Positions 26,301 through 33,243 of a stretch of DNA of 64,000 bases are shown in pieces. The notes beneath the pieces were generated by a model. That model did not search any database, was not told the origin of the DNA, and saw only the letters and a program-made list of their open reading frames with translations. Where the stretch lies: the NCBI GenBank assembly GCA_030248215.1, contig JASANG010001056.1, forward strand, positions 124,001 to 188,000, in the 5' to 3' direction. Every line of letters starts with the position of its first letter. Position 1 is the first letter of the stretch. Source of the DNA: Enoplolaimus lenunculus. Taxonomy: Eukaryota > Nematoda > Enoplea > Enoplida > Thoracostomopsidae. The position numbers and the translations under genes are program-made.

Positions 26301-29300
26301 ATATGTGTGGCTAAGACTTGGCGAAAAAATGAGTTGAAATCATAAAACTGTGGTACAACTTTGTAAAAAATATTTCATCTCCAAAATTACGATGGATTTA
26401 TCGCAAATAACATATCATATCTCAAAGTGTTGATATACGCACGGTCGTGACATTAGACTACATCAATTGTAAAAATGACCCGATCGCTCCGACAGTATGT
26501 AGTGCTATGGTTAAATTTAGATCATAACGTTTCTTCTAAAAAATTTTCGTGCTCCACCAGTTTAAACTTTTCACGGACGCCGTAGTAGATGGCATTTTTT
26601 GTTAATGAGCACAACAAAGCAAAACATTCCTACCGCTTGAAGTCAAAATTTCATGACAAGTGGCGCCGTTCCGGCACGGATTATAAACGCATGGATGTGT
26701 GCGCACACGATTTTCACATTGTTTGCCTTGAAAACCAGGAGAACATATACATTGGTATTGATTCGTTCCAGATTCGCATGTTCCTTAAAACATATAAAAT
26801 TGATAGAATTTTTCGCTAAAATCAGCATACAGCGAGTGTTTTTGTTGAAATCAGCATACGGTGAGTGATTTGAAGTTTAAATAATATTTGTTATATTTTC
26901 ACGTACGCATTGGGATGTTTCCAAACCTGCCCCGTATACCGTAGACACATGAAGCAATTTGAAATGAAAACGTTCTGAATTCTGGTCGGTGTTACTGCTA
27001 AAAGCTACATCAGGCAAAAAATCGAATTCGGGCACGTGCTCCTGCAGAATGTATGGCAAAGGTTGCACCAGTTTTGATAATAAAAATTTTCTTATCTTTA
27101 TAAATGTTGTGCGTTTTAGCAGGTTGATTTCGAACTTTGGGGAAAGTTTAAAAGCTTTAAATGCACAGATTTCTTAAAATTAAACTCTATGACCTAGTTT
27201 TTGGTAATTTCATATTGAACATTTTTGCTTCATCTCCGGTTCCGGTTCCGATTCCTTCAAAATTTACTGACCTCTGGTTCCGCGTTTTTTTCACTTTCCC
27301 TTGCACCCTACATATTATATACCTCCGTTCAGGCACTGGACGCTCAAACACTTGTTCTTTTGGTCAAAATCTTTAGCCAGAAATCGTCTTGCATCTGCAA
27401 AAACACCTGCGACTTTGAAGTCTGTCGACGGCGACTGCAGACGTCTTCGTGTGGTAACAGAAAATTTCGCCGTTTGTTGTTCTTGCATCATATTTTGGCA
27501 ACTCGAATTGCTAAAAACTTGCATAACTTTCGCCTTGTGATAGGTACAACGTGCACATTTATCCCGATCATGACCCAAACTGCAAAGTTGTTAATATTTT
27601 CCGACTGCAACATTAAGAAAGGAAATGTTACACAAATATTGCAGGCTGTGCGAGAGCAATTTTTGGCTTGTCTTTCGTCATATACGCAAACGTTATTTTT
27701 ATAAAAAATATCATTTGATGTAGATTGTAGTTCTTAATACAAATTAGTTGACCGAAGTTCAAAGTTCCTCAAGTAATAAAACATTACCACAGTTGTAACG
27801 ATTCGTTGTTGTAACAAGTGTCGCAGCTACCACCCTTTCTGAAAGGGCTCATCATAGGGACCTGGGTACCTGACGAGTTTCTGAAAGGGCTCATCATAGG
27901 ACCTGGGTACCTGACGAGTTTCTGAAAGGGCTCATCATAGGGACCTGGGTACCTGACGAGACGCTCTATAACCGAAATACTGTGCGAGTTCAATACCATC
28001 TAACAAATGGAAAGGCTTCGCCACCGTAACCGCGCCACTGTTAGTAAAACTAATCAAAACTGATTAAAACGAAAACGAACCCGCCTATAAGGAACAGTGG
28101 TAAACATTTACGTTTGCCAAACAGATAGCGGGGCTAAACAGCGGCCGTAACAGAAACAATGCGGGAAAAATGATTATTTTCCTTACTCTGGTTCACAATC
28201 GGTAGATTTTCGGCCAAAAAGCGTAGATCTGTCCGCAGAGGCAATCTTTTGATCACACGTTCGTCCAGTATAATTTGCGTTACAAAAACAATAATAACCA
28301 CGCTCGGCGTCTATCGCAATACATGTTCCGTTGTTTACACACGGTGATGAGGCACAAGAACCCAAAGAAATATCACAATTTAAACCAGTGAATTTTCGAT
28401 CGCAGTTGCATTTGTAAGATCCAATCGTATCGATGCATTCGCCGTGTTGACAAATGCTAAAATTCATTGATACTGTAGACATAGGTCATAGCTTTATACT
28501 GAAAACAGCTAAGATATTATAAAAGCCACTAAAGCTACAGGGTAATTTTTCATATGCTATTTTGGGATAGAAGTTATTGGGAGATGACAAGGAGATATCA
28601 GTAGCTTGCCGAAGGAGTTTAGACGTCTAAGGCGAGTTTGGTTGGCATGTTCAATTGCATTCCGCTTTTGGGTTCAAATTGCCCTAAATTGTGAACCAAA
28701 TAAATCATAATTGTTCATAGTGCATATCGAGTTCGCACAGATACAACGCACAACCACTCTCAGTATATGGGACTGGCACAAAAATATGACCAATAACTAG
28801 TCTTTTGGTAATGTAAGTCTAAGTTACTGATATGTTAGACTAATCTACACCCAGACTCAAAACAATGATATCCTTTTAGCCGAAACCATCCCTGTACATT
28901 TTGAGAGTCGTCTAGGGCGACCACCCACCCCTAAATTCTTTGTCCACAGTTGAATCGTAAACCTGACAATTAAGCGAAAGCTCAAACAACAGATTTTAAA
29001 AAAATGAAATATATAAAAGGTCCGCTTTCAAAGAAATAAAATCACGGTACAGTCATAACAGCTAACCTTGCATTCTCAACGCATTCGTTAACGTTGATTT
29101 CACACTGTTCACCTGTCCATCCCGGAGCGCATGAACACATGTTACGTACTTGATTAATACACGTTCCACCGTTTAAGCATATTCGGTTACGACAACGATT
29201 AAAATTGTTTTGGTCTTTCTAAAATTTTAACTGTGGGGTATATAAGAGAGTTTTTAAATTTAACATTGACACATTTTTACAAATTTGTATAAAAACAATG

Positions 29301-32300
29301 AACAGTCTGAGTATTAATTACTACTGATCGTTTGATCACATAGAGAAAAACGTAAAGTGACCTGCTAAGATGACCTCCTGCATTCGCTTCAGCCGGCCTC
29401 GTCCACGCGAAATATTAGCGCACATGATCTAAAAATTGATCCAGCGCTCCGGACACACACGCCAGTCTAAACTTTGTTCCAATTGAGGTTCGCAGTTTAA
29501 CCCATTTTTTGCATTTGATTTTCCCTACTTTTGTGCATAATTTTATATCTGCTGCTAAAGTCGTACAATTGTTTGAAAGCCTGCTGCTAACGAGCGATGC
29601 GTAACACGCACAGTTGACAATACTTCGTCTGTGACTTGAAGTACGTGTGAAATTTCGAAAAGCGGACGTTAAGTGAAACTGTACGTGAAAGCGAAATAAG
29701 ATGAACATTTAGGGTTAGTATCAGGTGTAAAAATATAACTAACTTTTGTGATTTATTGATTTACTAATTTCTATTAATTTAATCGTGAAATATAATTTGA
29801 GAAAAATATTTCGAGAAGTTAATGTTAAGCACAATATGCAATTATAAGGGTGTCGCTATACTTGTTGTACGGCGCCGTTCATCACCGTCCGTCACCATAC
29901 GGTATCGCACGTGTGTAATTCACGTATTATACCGCTCGGTGACGTACGGTGACGGACGGTGTCAGACGTCACCAACAGTATAGTGCCACCCTAACTAACC
30001 TTCGCAAATAATGCATTGCTTGCATTACTTGAACTATGACTAGGTAACGTTGGTCGAACCGGAAGTTGATTTGAATTGAAATTCAAGACTGGAATGCAGT
30101 ATGGCACGCGACTCGCTTGTTGGCACCTAAATTATTAAGTAGAAGCCATTTGTAAAAGATCATGTTCTACTTCCAAGTTCACATGCCACAATCTCAAACG
30201 TGAGTAACCCTTTTATACACAAGTACTTTACCGTATATATACGTGACTTCGCTAATATTATCCTTACAGTATTAGCATTCGCGCAGCACTTGTTGAAAGT
30301 TAGAGCCACTGTATAGAAAACCGCCGTAATAATAGTATAATTATGTTCCAAAGCCAAAGTCAAAGCATAATCCTAATGTGCTTATACCTTAGCCTAAGCC
30401 TAAGACAAAGCAAAAAAAATTAGACTAAAGCTTAAGCGTACTCTACTGCAGTGCCGCAGAAAAACGTCCCCCCCCCACCTGATGTTTACATGGGCCAAAG
30501 GTAGTAACATGCAGATGAATAGACACCTTCCACGGTTTAAATGGCTTTAAAACGTTTTTAGTTTTTACCTCAAAAAATTGGCGGTAATTGTCTGTAGTGC
30601 CCCTATACACAGACGTGGGCAGGCGACAAAAAAGCCAGGCCAGACGCATACCCTATTTTAAAGAAATTGGGAGTCTAACCCGGTACAACAACACAAACGA
30701 AACGCCCTACATTGTTTTTGTTTTCAATTAATTTCAATACAAAATTTTAATCTTATGAGTCTGACTGACGGATCGAATCTGAATCACTCATAAATCAGCC
30801 TTTGCTTGAGCACCTCAAGGACAAGACCGTGACAGCTTACCTGTAACCGGTGGGACAAGGCTCTTCAGATGAGCACCAAATTCGTCGCTTTTGTTTCGTA
30901 TACAGAGATATTCCGCATTTTCTACCAGTAAAATCTGGTGGACAAATGCACGAAAATTGTTGTGCTGAAGGTTCGTTCTGGTCGAACGCAACAAACATTG
31001 GAACATAAGTACCACCGTTTAGGCATGCTTCACCAGGACTTGTGACAATCGGTGAACAAGATCCCGGATTACCTATAATATATTAACAGATAGTGTTCAT
31101 TTGCCATATGTATTGGACTACGCTGTTCAGAGAGGATCAGAGGAAGTTAAGGACAGTCAAAATGGTTTCTTTGCAAATACATTCTTTCTATTAGTGTTAG
31201 CTGGTTTGTGGATATATGGTCATTTACTACAGTATACATTTTAAAAAACCTCAATGTCATAGATATGTGCCGTTCGTTGTCCATCAAACCTATTTTGAAA
31301 AAACGCCAATGTTTTATTAAGATTTCAAAATGTTGAAACACACTGTACTTAACCAGGTTTTTTAGTTAAAATAATCCCGGGCTCGTAGTCAGAGGAGACC
31401 GAATGGGCGCAGCCCCTTGGCTGGAAAGAATTTTTTGCCTCCCCGTTAGAAGTTTCGCTTCACTTGTAAGTCTTGAAAAATAAACTACATACCTGTCTCC
31501 AAATAGTTTTAGGCCAATAAGCGGGGCTAGCTTCGGGCCTGAATATTCCATATCAATTGAATTCGTGTTACAAGCCTACCACTTCTAATTCTAAATAGCA
31601 AGTAAAGCGGCTCAAAAACCCAACGCCAAGTTACTGGTCATCCCAGGAATGCACAAACAAGACGTATTCGAGCTTAATTCTGTGTAGCAAATAAAACGAT
31701 CCAAAATCCCAATGTCAACTTACCGGTCATTCCAGGAATGCACAAACAATACGCGTTCGAGCTACCAGCAACACAATAACTGTCCACAGGACATGGTGGA
31801 ACACAGGTCATTGGCCGAGTATAAACCCGCTCGGAATTTGGTGATGTTGCCGATTTACTGCGACGTGATTGGTTAATATTTATCGGTGTTGAGCTGCCAA
31901 CACGATTTTGACAGAATGTACCTTCAAAACTACTGGTGCATTTGCATTTTACCGACGGTACGTTATCCTGAAATGAGAACTTTGAATCAAAAGCTATAAC
32001 TTAGTCCCAATGCGTGACCAGGGCTGTACCAACGCAACATGGTAGGAGACGAATCCATTTTATCAGGGACTTTCTCTTAGTTTCACATTAATTAAAGTTA
32101 TTTAAGTAAACCACAAACCGTTAAAATTGATTGCGCGCTAGCCAGTAGTTTAACAGAGATCAGGGGGGTTCACAGCCGGACAAATTTCGGTTATTATACG
32201 ATAGGCATATAATATTTCAGCTTGCTTCTTCTCTTGAAATTTTTGGCTCCACCTGGTTATCGTCCTAGGACAATGGCGTATTTCTTATGACAAATTATTG

Positions 32301-33224
32301 GTACTCGTTCAATTTATAGATAAAGCAATTCTTAACAGACCTGTAGCCAGCTCAACAGGAGCTAAAACCATTTCAGAAAAAGCCTCAAACATTTGACACG
32401 ACTGATTAAAAAGGCTGAAGCTTTTCTACGCTGCCTAAGTTTTCAAGAAGGACGCTCAGCTTCCTCTGCCCACTCTCTGGCTACGGATTCGCTTTTTGAT
32501 TTATTTACCTCAAAATATATCAGGCATTGGCCACCATTTTGGCACATATTTTCAACACACGGGACCGGTTTAGGCTGAGGTGACCCGTCTGGTTGAAGTA
32601 CTGTTTGGCAAAAGATACCTCCATACCCCGGAGAGCATTCGCATTTGGCAGATCCATCGGGCTCAGCCACGCAAGGAGCATTGTTTTCGCAAGGAAATCC
32701 GTTACATGGATCGTCTAAAACGGTAACCACGTTGTGTAATTTTGTACATGATCACGGCGTAAAGTTGATGTATTCAGCAATATGTAAAAAACACTGGTTT
32801 AAAATTAAAATTATATTATGCTAATCGTCCATAATGCTTGTAATAACCACAATTTCCAGGCCTTTATTCTTTTAAAAAGCCGCTACAGCACAGTTGAGTA
32901 TATACATCGTAAAGGTTGACAGAATTTTGGCCATTGCAATCAAAAAAATTTTATATCGAGAACGACGCCTCGGCGAATATTCAACGCTTTAAGTGGAAAA
33001 TTTCAGATTGATCCAACATAATATTATAAAAACGTTTTTTTTAAATTTTCTCAAAAATCAATAAACTTACTTTTCAAATTAATTCCAAATAACTTTAAAA
33101 GTTCAGGATCAGGCGTTGCTGTGGCACGTTGGTCAGCAGTGGTGATCGTCGTAAAAAGCATTCCCAATAGAAACAGTTTTAGGTACCACAACAGTATTGT
33201 TGGTTTAGGCAATTTCCTTCTCAT
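5106..33224 (-). CDS. crb: Crumbs apical polarity protein, complete, 33 exons, 2075 aa
   Basis: Exons in transcript order: 33224-33071, 32714-32509, 31967-31724, 31072-30841, 30126-30000, 29218-29067, 28456-28187, 27838-27788, 27579-27323, 26783-26634, 26233-26034, 24112-23571, 22938-22740, 22021-21829, 21151-20984, 20406-20203, 18969-18764, 17688-17495, 16441-16326, 13522-13281, 12755-12474, 11750-11618, 11207-11062, 10562-10459, 9639-9438, 8965-8809, 8273-8172, 7696-7565, 7379-7149, 6676-6566, 6255-6145, 5968-5787, 5333-5106. All junctions are GT-AG, all phases match, and the sum is 6228 nt. Architecture: signal peptide, about 25 EGF-like repeats, three laminin-G domains, one membrane helix, and a 40-residue tail with the FERM-binding GTYSPS segment and C-terminal ERLI, which in Crumbs proteins binds the PDZ domain of Pals1/Stardust. 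Crumbs sets the apical membrane domain of epithelia. The length is close to fly Crumbs and longer than vertebrate CRB1/2. Exon 5 and the exon 8-9 joins rest on splice phase more than on homology and are the least certain. Confidence 0.96.
5787..11207 (-). other. crb: Crumbs exons 23-32: membrane-proximal EGF array
   Basis: Ten exons encode about twelve EGF repeats in a row, several with calcium-binding NxxEC/IDDC starts ([36 protein letters not shown]). Exon edges mostly fall in phase 1 inside the last EGF loop (after G-x-x-G), the common Crumbs/Notch pattern. Introns 27-31 follow this rule exactly. The last EGF (exon 32) has an enlarged loop ([17 protein letters not shown]) and ends HGKYCEIL just before the membrane exon. 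Confidence 0.94.
10267..10386 (+). repeat. (CAAA)n microsatellite in Crumbs intron 24
   Basis: About 120 bp of interrupted ACAA/CAAA units (AACAAACAAACAAGAAAC). It produces spurious Cys/Leu/Phe-rich open frames on the minus strand. Confidence 0.9.
11618..13522 (-). other. crb: Crumbs exons 20-22: laminin-G domain 3
   Basis: Exon 20: [34 protein letters not shown] and [14 protein letters not shown]. Exon 21 (282 nt): [20 protein letters not shown], the Trp-His laminin-G strand, then [14 protein letters not shown]. Exon 22: [13 protein letters not shown], the closing cysteine, followed by a hydrophobic [12 protein letters not shown] segment. Exons 20-21 and 21-22 join in phase 0. A short open frame at 12830-12944 lies between exons 20 and 21 but is not needed for the domain. 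Confidence 0.93.
12180..12240. repeat. AT-rich microsatellite in Crumbs intron 21
   Basis: Alternating TATATA/CATATA tract, about 60 bp. Confidence 0.8.
13733..15856. mobile_element. 2.1 kb DNA transposon with long terminal inverted repeats, TTA target duplication
   Basis: Ends read TGCGTCATCCATTTTA... and its complement. The inverted repeats run at least 75 bp and share GTGTGCCCGCCGTGTGGAAA and CCAAGTACGGTTTTGAAAAA. Both flanks carry TTA (13730-13732, 15857-15859), the 3-bp target duplication typical of PIF/Harbinger elements. Subterminal DNA is rich in AAATTG/CAATTT motifs. No transposase was found; the interior is filled by other MITE pieces (about 14660-14711 and 14885-15125). It lies in Crumbs intron 19. 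Confidence 0.85.
14885..15125 (-). repeat. Deletion derivative of family E (AACAACCCTGG ends), nested in the 2.1 kb element
   Basis: Reverse copy of the right end of the 48.75-49.86 kb element: CCTGGATTGTTTTTTCCGGAA, CTGAGTGATCGGTTA, CATATTTGAGCTTCTG, then a jump to CCACTGTGGACGAAACCTGG. Confidence 0.65.
15966..16150 (+). repeat. Family E left-end fragment in Crumbs intron 19
   Basis: CCAGGGTTGTTGGCCG, then ATATTAAACGATT and AATAACCCAAAAGT, matching parts of the 48.75 kb element with deletions. Confidence 0.6.
16326..17688 (-). other. crb: Crumbs exons 18-19: end of laminin-G 2 and two EGF-like modules
   Basis: Exon 18 starts with [12 protein letters not shown], closing laminin-G 2, and begins an EGF ([13 protein letters not shown]) that exon 19 completes ([12 protein letters not shown]). 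Exon 19 starts a further module ([22 protein letters not shown]) whose last cysteines are missing or replaced by the start of laminin-G 3 in exon 20. The donor of exon 18 is GTAATT, which is weak, but phase 2 matches the exon 19 acceptor. Confidence 0.9.
16852..17023. repeat. MITE family C (CCGTAGCCAG ends) in Crumbs intron 18
   Basis: Inverted ends CAGGACCGTAGCCAGCTCAC and CCTTGGCTACGGGCCC, with GGGGCTGAGCCC near the right end. Relatives at 31.4, 32.34, 37.2, 39.95 and 61.8 kb. Confidence 0.7.
18497..18668. repeat. Family F-like MITE in Crumbs intron 17
   Basis: GGGTGGCA... and ...GTACAGCGCCACCATA ends, with GCGGCGCCGTAC and GACGCCGGACCGTA inside. A degenerate relative of the 29848-29991 element. 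Confidence 0.5.
19840..20047. mobile_element. Complete MITE family A with TTAGGC-hexamer core and 8-bp target duplication
   Basis: 208 bp. Inverted ends GGCCCATGTATAGAACAGGAC and GTCCTGTTCTATACATGGGCC. The flanks are identical 8-mers, ATTTGTTG (19832-19839 and 20048-20055), as hAT-superfamily insertions make. The interior is two blocks of CCTAAG hexamers (the complement of TTAGGC). It lies in Crumbs intron 16 and serves as the reference copy for the family. Confidence 0.9.
20538..20712. repeat. MITE family J in Crumbs intron 15
   Basis: Inverted ends ATCATGCGTACTCCAAGTGA and TCACCTGGTATTCGCATGA. The middle holds repeated GAAGCC/GCTTC motifs. A relative lies at 36699-36947 and an end fragment near 10015-10045. 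Confidence 0.65.
21829..24112 (-). other. crb: Crumbs exons 12-14: EGF, laminin-G domain 1, EGF
   Basis: Exon 12 (542 nt, the longest) holds an EGF-like module ending [11 protein letters not shown] and then the start of laminin-G 1 ([33 protein letters not shown]). The phase-2 join to exon 13 restores a typical laminin-G strand ([18 protein letters not shown]), then FGGFAQSS and the closing-cysteine motif [10 protein letters not shown]. Exon 14 supplies the end of the domain and an EGF ([18 protein letters not shown]). A longer exon 13 starting upstream was considered, but it breaks the phase. Confidence 0.92.
23037..23397. repeat. MITE with GGGTTTC ends in Crumbs intron 12
   Basis: Left CAATGGATGGGTTTCTG and right CGGAAACCCAGTCAATG are inverted. 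The subterminal parts are rich in ACTTAAGTAA. Confidence 0.6.
24396..24754. mobile_element. MITE with TA target duplication in Crumbs intron 11
   Basis: 359 bp. Ends CTCTCTAAAAACTTAAAC and GTTTAAGCTCTTAGAGAG are inverted and flanked by TA on both sides, as Tc1/mariner-type insertions are. The interior is full of TTAAGTTT/AAACTTAA motifs. Confidence 0.7.
24783..25721 (+). repeat. Tandem array of a compound tRNA-derived repeat (three partial units)
   Basis: Units start near 24783, 25144 and 25471. Each opens with the small hairpin AAGCATGAGACATGCTT, then a tRNA-like module (box A TGGCGCAGTGGTAGAGTG, box B GAGTTCGATCCCC, paired ends GGGCTA/TAGCCC), then CGAAAGGTATGAAGTCCC. Between units lies a second tRNA-like module (GTGAGCGCAATGGTAAACTG). 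The array lies in Crumbs intron 11, antisense to the gene. Confidence 0.75.
26255..26310. repeat. AT microsatellite in Crumbs intron 10
   Basis: Alternating ATATAT/GTATAT tract directly upstream of exon 11. Confidence 0.75.
27225..27312. repeat. Family D MITE end at the start of Crumbs intron 9
   Basis: CTCCGGTTCCGGTTCCGATT on the left and CCTTGCACCCTA on the right, matching ends of the 60118-60534 element. Its end is about 10 bp from the donor (27321-27322). Confidence 0.6.
27837..27960. repeat. Tandem triplication (42, 41, 42 bp) across a Crumbs splice acceptor
   Basis: Unit TTTCTGAAAGGGCTCATCAT... repeated three times. On the minus strand each unit ends CCCTTTCAG followed by AAA, so the acceptor of exon 8 exists three times (27839-27840, 27881-27882, 27922-27923). 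Confidence 0.9.
29848..29991. mobile_element. Complete 144-bp MITE family F, TAA target duplication, next to a Crumbs donor
   Basis: Ends GGGTGTCGCTATACTTGTTG and CAACAGTATAGTGCCACCC are inverted. TAA flanks both sides (29845-29847, 29992-29994), as in PIF/Harbinger elements. The interior is a near-palindrome around GACGGACGG/CCGTCCGTC. It begins 6 bp inside Crumbs intron 5. Confidence 0.85.
30345..30498. repeat. Family A MITE copy in Crumbs intron 4
   Basis: CCTTAGCCTAAGCCTAAG, then the end block CTACTGCAGTGCCGCAGAAA and ACATGGGCC. Confidence 0.65.
31376..31545. repeat. Family C MITE in Crumbs intron 3
   Basis: CCCGGGCTCGTAGTCAGAGG on the left and GGGGCTAGCTTCGGGCCTGA on the right. Confidence 0.55.
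31587..31764. repeat. 89-bp tandem duplication over the exon 3 / intron 3 border of Crumbs
   Basis: 31587-31675 repeats 31676-31764. The second copy holds the real exon 3 end and donor. The first is an intronic decoy with the matching coding bases (CCCAGGAATGCACAAACAA) and a diverged but still GT-containing donor. Confidence 0.8.
32340..32493. repeat. Family C MITE at the start of Crumbs intron 2
   Basis: CCTGTAGCCAGCTCAACAGG on the left and CTCTGGCTACGGATTCG on the right. Its end lies about 14 bp from the donor at 32507-32508. Confidence 0.6.
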
Positions 33225-33243
33225 GGTAATAACACGCACACAT
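33205..33243 (-). promoter_or_regulatory. Short upstream ORF overlapping the Crumbs start codon
   Basis: An ATG at 33243 (minus strand) opens a 12-codon frame, out of frame with Crumbs, that ends at 33205, past the Crumbs ATG at 33224. If the transcript starts upstream of it, this would be an overlapping uORF that could dampen Crumbs translation. The transcription start is unknown. Confidence 0.3.

Larger units (their letters stand above)
26034..29218 (-). other. crb: Crumbs exons 6-11: EGF cluster with an atypical insert
   Basis: Exon 6 encodes an EGF ([12 protein letters not shown] to GEQCE) and begins a calcium-binding type EGF ([10 protein letters not shown]) that exon 7 completes. Exon 7 adds another EGF ([12 protein letters not shown]). 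Exons 8 and 9 form an unusual stretch of about 90 residues: [16 protein letters not shown], then a region with no recognised domain ([15 protein letters not shown], later [18 protein letters not shown]), before EGF cysteines return with [11 protein letters not shown]. Exons 10 and 11 finish that EGF ([12 protein letters not shown]) and encode one more ([12 protein letters not shown] to GFTGPLC), followed by a Ser/Asp-rich spacer leading to laminin-G 1. Confidence 0.85.
30000..33224 (-). other. crb: Crumbs exons 1-5: signal peptide and first EGF repeats
   Basis: The start is the ATG at 33224 (context ACCATG). It opens a basic N-terminus (MRRKLPKP) followed by a hydrophobic run ([10 protein letters not shown]), a standard signal peptide. 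Exon 2 carries EGF1 ([14 protein letters not shown] to GGIFC) and half of EGF2, which exon 3 completes ([12 protein letters not shown]). Exon 3 continues with an Arg/Ser-rich linker and a Cys-rich module ([11 protein letters not shown]). Exon 4 has an EGF with CLNGGTY and [12 protein letters not shown]. Exon 5 (30126-30000) is a short Cys-poor, Ser/Asn-rich linker with no homology signal. I called it because it is open, is bounded by TTTAG and AAG/GTTAGT, and is the piece I found that converts the phase-2 end of exon 4 into the phase-0 start of exon 6. Confidence 0.85.
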
